Part shown: positions 12,020 to 32,700 of the stretch, one piece after another | Layout of the letters: the number at the start of each line of letters is the position of its first letter | How positions within the stretch are numbered: the first letter of the stretch is position 1 | From: Lytechinus pictus | Taxonomy: Eukaryota; Echinodermata; Echinoidea; Temnopleuroida; Toxopneustidae | Direction of reading: 5' to 3' | Length of the DNA: 64,000 bases | Assembly: GCF_037042905.1 (NCBI RefSeq) | Contig: NC_087257.1 | Coordinates: 18,992,001-19,056,000 of the forward strand | Position numbers and translations under genes: made by a program | The notes under the pieces: model-generated | What the model was told of the DNA's origin: nothing | Database searches by the model: none | Seen by the model: only the letters and a program-made list of their open reading frames with translations

Positions 12020-12890
12020 ACCATTAGGGGACTTGCAATGCGAAATCCCCCCGTCGGGGCTCTTCAATTTTTGTCTTTAATGAATAAAAATTTTGAAAAT
12101 TAACGCGACCAAAATGCAAATTAATATTCCCTCTTGGCATTAATTGCCCAAATACGGAGAAAAATAAAGTTAAAAGGAACAAAAACAGTGACTTACCTCG
12201 GCTGTCGCGCAAATTCACTTCCCCGTTTTATCCGATCTTAAGTACATAAACATATGGCCATTGAGTCCCCTGTACAGATCGCGCTAGAACTTCGGTCTCT
12301 GTATTTGGTGAGTGAAGCCAACGGAGTTCAGCTGAACAACCAACATAACAGAGACTGAAGCTTTTGGTCTAGACATTGCGCTGCACTGGACCCCCTTCAT
12401 TCAACACGGACTCGTGGTATTCCTATTGGATATATGCGTCGAAGAATTGCGTGTGCCGGTCATAACAATGGCTTCTTGGCCGAGTCTTTGTGGCGAGGAC
12501 CTCTACTATCACATAAACACTCATCATGCTAGCTTACCTAATTCAGAATTTACGCCAACGTATGATCTAGGCAACCACAGAATAGCAGAAACAATCATCA
12601 AAACACATTTAAACTTGGGAACGGTGTATTTTCAGATCCATCTCGGCATCGTCAACGAAAATCACAAGTTGATGGTGTGATGCTGTGTTGGTCGAAATGA
12701 TCGAATCCAGCTCTCAGTCTCTTAATTTCACGTACTATCAATATGAAATGTCACGTACTGACTCAATCAGTATACGAAAAATACAACATATGGCTAAAAA
12801 GTACGAATTCAATGGGATTTGGTGTGCCCTCTACGAGAAAAAAAAACAGCCCGAAAAAAGGGCGTGATCAATCGAGATTAGTCCAATATT
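12020..12890. other. Unresolved, apparently single-copy region with weak coding-like frames
   Basis: An 88-codon frame at 12414-12680 (+) and a 60-codon frame at 12685-12867 (+, other phase) are open, and a minus-strand donor-like CCGAG/GTAAGT lies near 12195. I recognise no protein family in either frame and see no joining splice sites, so no gene is called. Confidence 0.2.
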
Positions 12891-13019
12891 TTGTATTAAT
12901 TCATATATCTTTTTTTTTACCTTTTTGTTTTGAAATGAATAGACTTCTGACAAACCATTGATTTGAATCTAAATATGATCGCTTTAGTCTGATCAAATGT
13001 CAGGTCACCGTGGACACCC

Positions 13020-13500
13020 GGCAAAAAAGGGGGGGGGGGGTGATGGCCAGGGGTTTGGACTTATTTCGTGGGGCGCCGCGGGCGGAGGGAGGGGGAATCA
13101 TTACTATAATTATTTCCCAGATATGGGGTGCAGACTGTGAACATTCTGACCCATATTTAGGGGAGTTTCAGTCTTGGAAAGCCATTTCTCGGAAAAGCGG
13201 AGATCCATTCACATGAGTCGAATCCCCCGGGGGGGGGGGGGGGCACTCAGTATATAATGCATAGTGGGTATGTGCCGCGGAGGGGACCCCCATTTTTACA
13301 CTCAAATTTCCGTTCCAAGGCATAGCATTTTTGTCTTATTGAGAAAAAGAACAAAGAAAGCCGCTCCAAAGCATAGCATTTTCTTATCAAGAAAAAAGAA
13401 GAAAGAAATCAGCTCCAAAGCTTCGCATATTTTTCGCTACGCCGTTCCGATCGCATTGATCTCAGTGAATTTAGGCATATATTAAGGCCAATTGAAATAA
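13020..13500. repeat. Poly-G-linked interspersed repeat fragments
   Basis: Poly-G runs near 13029 and 13230, then GGCACTCAGTATATAATGC and a CCGCTCCAAAGCATAGCATTT-like motif repeated three times in a row (about 13310-13430). This looks like truncated repeat debris; more poly-C/G lies at 13664-13690. Confidence 0.35.
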
Positions 13501-14394
13501 TAATCAAGGCACGTAATTCATTTTGGGGATATGCTTACTACCCAATTAAAGTATTCTTTTAATGGGCTCATGCATCCATTGCCATGTTTATAGATTTCTT
13601 TTTTATTTTTTATTTTTGCTTCTTTTTGTCAAAACCCTTTTTGGGTCACGGTGGTCGCATGTTACCCCCCCCCCCCCCACCGCCCCCCATTTCTGGGTTG
13701 CAGTTTCTTGGCGAATATGTGGGTTAGTGTTCGTGTTTGATTTGATATCAATTATTGGGTCCATTTTAAATGAAATGGTGTTTACATTGTTTAACAGCCC
13801 TCCTGGGTTGAAAAAAAGGCATAGATAAAAAGTGGAAGTACCAAAATACTGAATTACTCTTTTTGAAGGGTTTGCGCAAGAAAGAATGCAATTCTTTTCT
13901 TATTTACCAAAAAACGAGGGTGGGTCAAACAAAGGTGTACTACAGGATAGTAGTGTGTAACATCTATCCTAAAATTTGGGAACATACAATTATGCTGACC
14001 AATTATTTCCCTTAACCCCCCTCCCCCGCCCCTCCTGCCCCATCCCACCGGCTCTTAGCCTCTGGATTTGCACCGGCCCGGATGTTTGAATATTACAATT
14101 TTCCTATAAAGAAATATGAATGGATTTATTTACGACACAACCATTCAATTGTTTTAGAATCAGCCTTAGTCGTTTTCCTGATGTTTTAAAAAATCAATAG
14201 CTTGTAATATTCAAGAAATTACTGACTTTTACTTTTTTCCTTTCAAAAAAAGGAAAACAACAAACAGAAGAATTTGAAGAAAAATCCTACTTGTAAAATA
14301 GTCTCACTATTGCCTTTAATCATTTTTAAAGGCAATTAAAGACATTGTGAAAGTTTGAAAAATATACATAAACGTATCATTTTATTCATATATA

Positions 14395-14572
14395 TCGTTA
14401 TTATCATTATTATTATTGTTGTTGTTATTATTATTATTATCATTATTATTTTATTGTTATTATTATTATTATTATTATTATGTTATCATTACTATTATCA
14501 TTATCACCATTATCATCATTATCATCATCATCATCATTATCATCAACATCATCCTCATCACCACCATCATTT
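14395..14572. repeat. Compound ATT/ATC trinucleotide microsatellite
   Basis: A run of ATT/GTT then ATC/ACC triplets lies about 310 bp upstream of the SDR coding start. The I/L/H-rich open frame over it is an artefact of the repeat. Confidence 0.9.
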
Positions 14573-14882
14573 AAATTCGAGTATTGTTTTAGAGAGTATT
14601 ATAGCTTCAAGATTATGTTCCGACCTTTGAAGAGAGACAATGTATCAATTTGAAATTGAAATAAATAGTGTATAAATATCAGTTAGGGTCTAAAAATCCA
14701 CCATCACATTGGGATATAATCTATCGCCCGTTCTACCAGCATATTCTACTCAGGAGAAGCGTGGAGAACTATACCACCAGCCTCATTTGGTAAATTGGAT
14801 ACTAAATGAGTGGTTGGCTATCGATCATTCCAATACTCACTCTCTTCTGTGGAATGTGGTGGACTTATTCGGAAGGATAATA

Positions 14883-22867
<7,985 letters not shown>

Positions 22868-24387
22868 AGATGAATTAAAATTCAGATATCAAGCTAAATT
22901 ATATTATGAAGCATTAACACCATCAACAAAATATGTTAAAATGATATAGGCACGGTAGCACAAGTTCCATGTTTTGTTGGATCATTGCAGAAACAAATTA
23001 AATAGCATTTCCATGTTTAATAATTTGGAAAGTTGTCAATCAGATAAGGAGAAGAAATGAATACAAACTGATTTTTAATTGTTTTTTTTTGTCATGAATA
23101 TTGGTCAGGTTCCATGAAATATGCTCCGATGGAAAATCTGCACAGAAAGCCAAACATAAAATCTAACATCCAAAATCAAATAAACCATAATCCTTATCTT
23201 TACATTATTCTGAACCAAAAAAAAAACTGTATTACAATCCTATCAAACTCTAACCCTGTGCCTTCTGAGATATAAAGACTGGAGCAAACGTTCCAGGAGC
23301 AAATATCGTATCACCATTTGACATGGCAACAGTCCATATAAATATAATCATATTATTGTACGACTGGACTTAAACCAGAGTTAACTTATGACAAGACCTA
23401 CCGATGTGTAGTACAACAAAATGAAATATAAAAGGAAAATATCGTTGAATTTCTATTGTGGAAACCGCCTCTGTAAATTATTGATGGATAGAGAATTTTG
23501 AAATAACTTGAATAAAGCTATTGAAATTTGCCAGTTGGGGCACAACATCATCTTAAAATATTTCATTGCATTATTTCATAGATCAAAAGTTTATAAATAT
23601 ATTCTTCCTTCATTTGCACATACAAATATTGCACTCAGACAGAAGAGATCATTACCATATGCACTTTGAAGAATATAAGATATTAAACTAGTTTTCAAGA
23701 TACGTCAACTATAAATTTCTGTAACTTGCAAATAATATATTTCAGATCAGAATTCGGGAAGAGAATATTCTCAAGAACATGATGAATCACTATATTTAGT
23801 TACATTTTATGTTAAATTTCAGAATAAAATCACATAAATAATACTATGTATGGCCTCTTTATTTTCATTTTTTTTAAAGAAAAAAAAAATCGTCTCTGAA
23901 TACAAGGGTTTTTAACGTTTTAATCTTGTTTTAAATGTTGAGTCACCATGCACAACTCAAGCAGTAGTGCATGCATAAATCATTATCAATATCATTGTTA
24001 TAATAATATAACTATCATGACTATCTATGAAGAAGCAATTTTAAAAGGATGGCGGAGGCGTACCTGTTTTATCATTAACTTTTATTACAAGGTATATTAT
24101 TATCATGTTTCTAATCAACTTAGAGAAAATTTAGAATAATCAAATGGTGTTGAATTCAACTGAATAATTTTAGTTAAGTTTACAATTATAGAACCCACCT
24201 TTCATAGTTCATACTCACCATCGCTTTGATAAGAACGAAAACAAAATGCAATGATCCCATTACAAAAAGTGCAGCGATTGCTCTTATAGGCCTACAATGA
24301 AATTTTACGATGGATTGCATATTTGGCCAATGCAAGCAGTCCCATGATCAATCATTATTATCATTACTTTTATTTATTACTATCATT
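22868..24387. other. Intergenic, no gene seen
   Basis: AT-rich spacer after the SDR stop. It may include the SDR 3' UTR (AATAAA at 23179 and further candidates near 23511 and 23823). No repeat family recognised. Confidence 0.5.
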
Positions 24388-24695
24388 ATGTGGAGCGTTG
24401 TGGCCCAGTGGATTAGTCTTCGGACTTTGAAACAGAGGGTCGTGGGTTCGAATCCCAGCCATGGCGTAATTTCCTTCGGCAAGAAATGTATCCACATTGT
24501 GCTGCACTCGACCCAGGTGAGGTGAATGGGTACCCGGTAGGATTTATTCCTTGAATGCTTTAGCGCCTATATGGCCGCTCAGCTACAGCCGGGGTAATAA
24601 TAACATACCAAGTATATTTCAGCGCCTTGAGCACATAATCAATGTGGATTTGGCGCTTTATAAATACTCTATATTATTATTATTATTATTATTCA
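24388..24695 (+). mobile_element. tRNA-derived SINE
   Basis: The head has polymerase III A box-like TGGCCCAGTGGATTAGTC and B box GGTTCGAATCC. A ~200-bp tRNA-unrelated body follows (TTTCCTTCGGCAAGAAATGT, GACCCAGGTGAGGTGAATGG, ATTTGGCGCTTTATAAATAC). It ends in a (TTA)n tail. It lies between the convergent SDR and GALNT genes. Confidence 0.85.
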
Positions 24696-24827
24696 TCTAT
24701 TTTTATTTATTTATTTTTTTCATTATTATTATTATTATTATTATCATTTTTTTTTTTTTTTTGGGGGGGGGGGCATAGTTATTAGGCCTAGTTCTTCGCT
24801 TGATGCACCAATTTTTTTTTTTAGCTG

Positions 24828-24986
24828 TTAACCCCATAATTTTGGGTTGTATGGTGGAGGCATTTCCCAACGCTGGTTGGGATTCGAATCTAAGCAAGGA
24901 GCCATCTCCAGACTCATGGTACCCTTATTATCTGTTGAAGCTATACTAAGACATTTTCCATGAAGACCGTGGGATATTTGCTTCGT
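24828..24986 (-). CDS. GALNT terminal coding exon 10 (lectin gamma repeat)
   Basis: Acceptor CAACAG. Encodes [33 protein letters not shown] and a short tail ending KLWG before TAA. AATAAA-like signals on this strand lie around 24702-24716. A long (GAT)n tract begins only about 35 bp upstream of the acceptor, in the preceding intron. Confidence 0.92.
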   Translation of the reverse strand, partial: TKQISHGLHGKCLSIASTDNKGTMSLEMAPCLDSNPNQRWEMPPPYNPKLWG

Positions 24987-26751
24987 CTGTTGGTCAAAGA
25001 AAAATGAAGAGAGAAATAAATAAGCACCAACAATGAAGATGATCGAAATGATGGCGATGGTAATGATTATGGTTGTTGGTGATGATATTATGTTTGTTGG
25101 TGGTGATGATGATGATGATGATAGTGATAGTGAAGATGATGGTGATGATAATGATGATGACGGTTTGTGATGATGATGATGATGATAGTGAAGATGATGG
25201 TGATGATAATGATGATGATGATGGTTTGTGATGATGATGATGATAGTGAAGATGATGGTGATGATAATGATGATGACAATGATGATAATGGTTTGTGATG
25301 ATGATGATGATGACAATGATGGTTTGTGATGATAATGATGATGACAATGATGATAATGGTTTGTGATGATGATGGTGATGATGATATTGATATGGTGATG
25401 GTGAATGATAGTGGTAATGTTAATGATGATGATATTAATGGAGATGATGATGGTGGTAATTATGGCGATGTTGGTGGAAGTGATGATGATGATGGTAGTG
25501 GTGGTGATGGCGGTATAATGATGATGTGGTGGTATTAGAATAATAATGATAACGATCAGAAAACAGCAATAATAATGATAATAACGAAATTGATCATATA
25601 ATCACAATAAATATGATAAATGTGTATGTTGTTCACCTTTTCTATGAGTGTTTGAAAATAAATAAATCATATACAAATCTACTTCTGTAGATTTGTCTGT
25701 ATATTCAAGTAATCCCATTTCCAATGTTCAACATGCAGGTCAATGATCAATTACAACATATACTTGGTAAGAGTGAAGTATCCCAAACCAACAAAATCAA
25801 ATTAGAGGATCAACGTTTGGAGTAATAACACATTTTTGGTCTATGAAATGAAATTGAGAAATAAATAAAACAGAGACGTAAAATATGAGAGGATTGTTAA
25901 GCTCCATTATAAAGCGAGCATCTGGCTTGAATGGGACTACCTTGTTTGCTTTATAAAAAAAAACGTATGGATAAATATATTTATATATTAAATAAATGAA
26001 AAAAATACATAAATATATCTACATAGGCCAACATATTTTTGAATAAATAAAAAAAAAATGGATTGATAAATAAATGAATAAATAAATAAACAAATAAACA
26101 AAAACTCAATTAATTTATAAACAAATAAATAGATGAATATATATTCTAAATGAATCCGAAAATATATAAATGAATATGAAAATGAATTCATGAGGAAATA
26201 AAAAAATATATACATATATCAAATTAAAGAAATAAGAATGAATAAATAGCTAAAGAGATATATAGATAGATAGATAGGTAGGTAGATAGATAGATAGATA
26301 GAAAGAAATATATAGAGAGAAAATACATAATTAAACTAATTAATACAATGAAAAAAGGAAAATGAAAATCAATAACACATTAAATAGATAAAAAAGAAAA
26401 ATGCAGACAACTTACCGAATTGTTCCAGTTCCATAATTGATTACCCAGTCCTCTGTGACAGCCATATAAAGATAATTCACCCTCTCCCGTAAGGTCGAGG
26501 CACTGTACATCTTGTCTTATCTCATTCAACGTTGTGTACTCCCATAGCTGTGACAGAAATGAACAAAATTTCTAAATCCAATTTCATATTTTGGAATGAA
26601 TAACTCGCAAAATACACAGACTTATAGGCAATGAAATGAATTACAGATAGACATGCAGAAATAATGATTACATTGAAAATTAGAATGGTAGTAGTGATTA
26701 TTGTAACTGCATTTATTACCATGCGTGCACCCCAATAAAACAACAACAACA

Positions 26752-26797
<46 letters not shown>

Positions 26798-29700
26798 TTA
26801 CTACTACTACTACTACCACTACTACTATATGCCTTCCACAACAAATGCAAAAATAAACAACTACTTAATACTACTAATGATAATACGAGAATTGAAAACA
26901 ATATTTTTTGAAGACGGACAGTCAACCTGCCCGAAACATCGAGTAACCTCTCTTCACTTCATCCTGCTACTACTCAAACCATCGCTACTCAAGCCATATT
27001 CAGCTCATCTCATCTGGCTTACAGTCCTTTTCAAGACTTCGCTCACTTTCAAGAAAAGAATACCTCTAATATCCTCTTTTCATCCTTTCTCGTCTTTCCA
27101 TTTCAATTGTTCTGCCTGTATTTCCTTTCCCTTCGTCATATTAGACATGATGAACTGTAAACCTTCTCCACGATAATATTTTTTAGGTTAAAATGATCAG
27201 ATGTCATGATGAAAATCACAGTGATCAATAAATACAAAATAATAAATTGATTCAAATGAGTAAAAAAAAAACGGTTACCGAGTTGACATTGCAGTATAAA
27301 AACAAAACACTTCTATACCCATTATGTAGATTTGAAAAGGGTGTTCTTTCAATGGTGATGACAATGGTTAGGATAGTGATGACGACGACGATTGTGATAA
27401 TAATCATAATAATCGTGATTAGTAATAATAATGACACTAACAGTAATAAGAGTGATGAAAGAGATGGTGATAATAAAAATAACATTATCTATTTTCATGC
27501 TTCTGAACATTCCTTTTCAAACAAAAGAAAGTGGTAACGGAATTTTGCTACCTACCCGCATCTGATTAATTTGTCCACATGGTTTTCCTACCACTTTCTT
27601 ATGTTGGCGTTTAAGACAAACTTTATGGTCAGGATTCCTTATCTGTAAATATAGAAACAATAACATAAGACTGGCGATAATATGCAATGTTTAATTGTTG
27701 GACTGACAAAGTTAAATAAGCCAATTATAAAATTTGCACAAAACCTTAAAAAAGAAGAAATTATCATGAATAACAATAACAACAGATTAATGATTTTTTT
27801 TCATTCCAAACTGAGAAAGAGAGAAAAAATTTAAATGAATTAAAATCATTTACGGTAGAAATACAAGAGAAACATCAAATTGAAGAATAGATAGGTGACA
27901 GCCAAGTTGTACTTTCGTATCTTTTGCCAATCAGACAAATTGTTTGTAAATTTTGTGATTTGATATTGATTTCATAATTATATAAAAAATATGATAAATT
28001 AACCGTTTTTTAATTTCATTTAAAAAAGGATGTTGCAAGGAATTATTGTAATTCCGTAATACATTACTAAAGAACCGTGACGTCGGACAATAATGTATCT
28101 TAAGTTCATCATAAAATACACCTTTGAAATCCGTTATTTTTTATATCCAATTTCAATAAAACCCTAATTTGCTTAATTTCCTCTTCTCTATATGCAATCC
28201 ATATCAAACTAAATCAATTTGAAGTTAAACTACTGCTTTATGAAACAGTCACATCACCGAAACGGACTCAAGGCCGATCAAAGTTATTTCGAATGACAGA
28301 TCATCTGTCGGTTTGGAGTCGGTTTTGTTGGTGTGACTGTGTTATAGCATGTACTTACAAAGCCAAATATACTGCCCTCTCTCGGCCACGGTGACTCAGG
28401 GAAGACATTGTCAAGGTACCACTGAAACGATTTGCATTCCAATTTCTTGCGGAGATCGATCTGCTCCCGAATGTCCCCAGCGTCCACGTTCGCCACGCCT
28501 GGATTCAATTTGTAAAAAAAGGGCCGTGCCCCGTCCAGCCAGACTTCAACGATGCGCTTGGTGTTGCGATTTAAATGACCCGAGGCGTGGGTGTAAGGGG
28601 CAAACTTCCGGAAGATATGACCCACGTGTGAACAGGTCATGGTGTATAAGGACCCACCACACATCCACGTCTGTGTTTATACAACAATATAATGATGAAA
28701 TTAGTTCAGTGTATAAAGGCATTAAAATACGACACCAATATGCTTTATGAAAGACGAAATGAACTCTGATTTTCGCTAAAGATATAATATAATGAACCCG
28801 ATCTAAAGTAGATGTCAAATGACTATAATACAGGCAGGCGTAAAGATGGGACGAATGTTTGATTTCAATCCTTTTTTATGCAAGAACTAGAATTTTCATG
28901 TAATGCCAACAATATGCATACTTTGACATTGTCCTGCCCAAAAGTTTTATTAAATGTTCATCTAAAAGGTACACTCTTCGAATTTGATTATGCCAACATT
29001 ATTACACTGTAAATTTCCATAAGTGATTCTGCCCCTCCCAATGGCGTACCTGGCATATTTCGTCAGGGGGGCAAGCGACAAGAATGAGAAAGGGGGGGGG
29101 GGGGGGTAGTAGGCATGGAAGTATATAGACACAATTTTTTTCAAGGGGGGGTTGATAATAATTGCCCAAATATCAACTTCACAGTTTTTAATTTTTCGAG
29201 CGAGCGAAGCGAGCGAACATTTATTTCAATTATTATTTAGCCTTCTTACATTATGTGAAACGTGCCGAAATTATACATTCGGTCATAAAATTACCAATAC
29301 ACGATGATATTTGGGCACCTCGCAGTCCTCGTTGCCCTGCATTTTGCAGCCCACCCCCATACACGTTTGGATGTGTAGGTCTAGCAGTGGCACTGAAGGT
29401 GGGAAAGGTTACACAGGGGGTGCCCAATAAAACAGTTGGGATCTTGCTCCTATTAATATTTGCTATCGGGCGATTGCACTTTATTGTCGAAATTAATTCT
29501 TTTTTTTGTATATCATTCCAGAAATGAAATGTATTGGATCGTGATCGATATATTTCTAATCAAGTGGTAATTGCAATGTTTATATTAACATACTTCTTTT
29601 ATTCCTCTTTGAAGGTGTTTACATTATGTTCCCCATTCTGCCGATTTGGAGACGTTATAAAAAAAGTATTTGACATTGAAATCAGTTAAAAATAATAATA

Positions 29701-32700
29701 TAAAAACAATACTTGCGAGCGCGAAGGGCAAGCTGATTCTTTTCTAAAAATTTTGACCTAAAACGATACAATTTGCGCACTTAATTATGAATACGATGGG
29801 TATCTTCCTTAATAAATTATTGGAGCGCGAAGCGCGAGCTAAAAATTTTGATATTCCTAACTGGACACTTAACATTCTAAGCAGTTTTACAGGATGAGTA
29901 TCTAAACAGTCGTGCGGGCGCGAAGCGCGAGCTAAAACTTTTGATATTCCAACTTAAGAACTTGATATTCTAAGCACTTTTAATAACCATGAACAAATTG
30001 GTTTCTAACTGAATAATTAATTGATGCGAGCGCGAAGAGCGAGCTGAAAATTTGAGATATTCCCCCCTGAATAATGGACATTCTAAGCACCTTTTTTTAA
30101 AACTATGAACAAGATGGTAGTAAAAAACAATCAATTGGTGTGAGCGCGAAGCGCGAGCTGAAAATTTTTGATATTTCGACCTGAAAACTTTACATTCTGA
30201 GCACTTCATTTAATTATGAACAGGATGGAATTTCATGCGTGTGCGAAGCTCGAGCTGAAAATGTTGATATTCCGACCTAAGAACTTGATATTCTAAGCAA
30301 TTTTTGTAACCGTGAACAAATTGGTTTCTAATGATATATTTTTGATTTTTTATATTCCGACCTGAAAACCGGACATTCTAACACTTCATTTAACTATGAA
30401 CAGGATGGATATACCTAAACAGTTATGTGAGCACGAAGTGCGAGCTGAAATTTTTGATATTCCGGCCTAAGAACTGGATATTATAAGCACTTTTTGTAAC
30501 CGTGAACAAATTGGTTTCTAACTAATCAATTGACGCGAGCGCGAAGTGCGAGCTGAATTTTTTTGATATTTTAACCTAAAAACTAGACATTTATTTTAGG
30601 TATTTTTAGGGGGGGGGGGGTTGGGGGCGTCAGTCCCCATTTCATCAGTACAAGTGTACAAAACATAGCCAATACCAAGTTGTTTTTATATTTTGTATGG
30701 TCAGCTCTCCCGCTACACTTCCAAAACCGTTCTATAGTCACACAGTGATCGCAGTCTTTTCATATCTAACGTAGATTGGGCAAATTTTTGCATCTAGAGA
30801 AAAGAGGAAGTCCTCCCCCAAATATCATATCTTATGTCTTATTGTTTGAATCATCATCCTTACCATCTTCATCATCATCATCATCATCATCACCGTCGTC
30901 GTCATTATCATCATCATGATCATTATTATTACTAGTACCATTATTATTCCTCTGACCTGGATCAAATCCATATTATTTCCTTCAGTTACCTTGCTCGAAC
31001 ACAAAGCACCAAGTAAATTTCAAGTGCAACCAAAAACTTTATTTGACTTTCTTATTATTAATATCATCAACATTATTCGTATTATTACTATCATTATTTC
31101 ATTCGGCAAATATTCTACAAACAAACAAACAAACGCTTCATATTTTATTATGTCGAGTTGCAATTAAGTAACACTAATTCTAAATGCTACTTGCATCGTC
31201 ATTGATCAGTGGTTCTGAGATGTAAGAACGATAGCGATCGGAGAACAAGAACCTTAAAAGATCATTCTTGCCTTACCAACATTCATAAATTAAGTTCATC
31301 ATCTAGAGTCTAGATGTTTTAAGAGAAAATAAAATTACCTTGAAAGAAAGTTCTATGTTCTCGGCTCCCCATGTCTGCAGCCCAGGATCATACATGCCTA
31401 TATCCATGAAGTATCCCTTATCAATCGAAAACAGTCCTCCCGCCATTGTCGGCGTTCTGATGGGCAAAGTTGGGTCTTGCTTCGCTTGTTCTAAATCCAT
31501 TTTTTGTATCGGAGTCCATCGAAAGTACATCGACCAATCGAAACTGCCGACCTTGATATAAAATGAAAGAGAGTATACAACGTTTTAATAGATACCTGAC
31601 TTGTAAAGGAATGAAATCGTTTGAGAACTTGGCTGCAAACAGTGAAGAATATAAGAATGAGGAAACTGTAAAAAGAGGGAATATGGGGTAGAGGATAACA
31701 GATAGAGAGAGGGACTAAAAGAATTTGCAATGAAAAAAAAAACATTACAACACGAAAATAGTAAAGCAGGAGTCAGAGGGAAAGAAAAACAACAGATACG
31801 AGGAACTGGAGAGATAGAAAGAGAGAGAGGGGGGGGGGGAGAAAGTGAGATAAATAGAGGGGAAGAGAGGTAGATAGTGAAAAGGTGTGACATTACTGAG
31901 AGAGGGGGAGGAGATGGGGGTGGCTAGGAAGAGAGGTGGCCAGAGAGGGGGATAGAGAGAGAGAGAGAGAGGGGGGGGGAGGGGGGTGTAGATAAGGCAG
32001 ACAGACCAAAAGAAGCCTGGTGTGGGTGTTTCATAAACCCTTTTTTGTAAAGTTACGCAGAAAGGCTATATGCTAGTTTACTTTATACATGAATCTAAGT
32101 GAAAAAAAGAATATCTTACATGAGGAAGATTGTCATTTCCTTGAAATGAAAAGTCCTTGTCGTCTATAACGTCTATTGTAGGGGTTACAACGTTTCTCCT
32201 AAGAACAACATGGATAATAAAAGATCTTTTTATTTTCAATGTACATGGTGGTCGTAAGTCGTGATCGGGAACATGAATATTGAAAACAGAACAAAGTATA
32301 GAAACAAATTCTTTTTGATGTTTCTGTTTGCTAAGTAGCTGTAACTACTATTATTACATATTCACGGAGATACACTCAATATGCAAATCTCTCGCATGTA
32401 AAGAAGACGAGTGATCAACATTCAAAGTAGTAAACTAATATTGAACATAGAAGACTTAATTGCCTTTAATGAAAAAACCTAGCATTAATTTGCTTCACTT
32501 AACCCGAAGGAAATCATCACAAAGATAACTGACTAGTGAATGATAAAGATTCATAGCACTTTGGAAACAACAATTTTCATTGCAATGTAATGTAAATGTT
32601 TGAATATTTGAATAATCCCTTTTGGGTCAGGCCTAAAACATATATCAAAATGCAGTTGAAAACAAAACAAACCTGTCTTTAGCAATTACAGCTAGAAGAG

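Noticed and set aside
12414-12867. Two consecutive open frames as a possible gene
   Set aside because: They are in different phases with no splice sites joining them and match no family I recognise.
14709-14882. In-frame N-terminal extension of the SDR protein
   Set aside because: The extension would add 58 residues without SDR homology. The ATG at 14883 gives the usual distance to the glycine loop, so the upstream part is probably 5' UTR, though not excluded.
24994-25347. Ser/His/Ile-rich open frames on the minus strand
   Set aside because: Produced by the (GAT)n microsatellite. Only the last ~52 codons ending at 24828 are a real GALNT exon.
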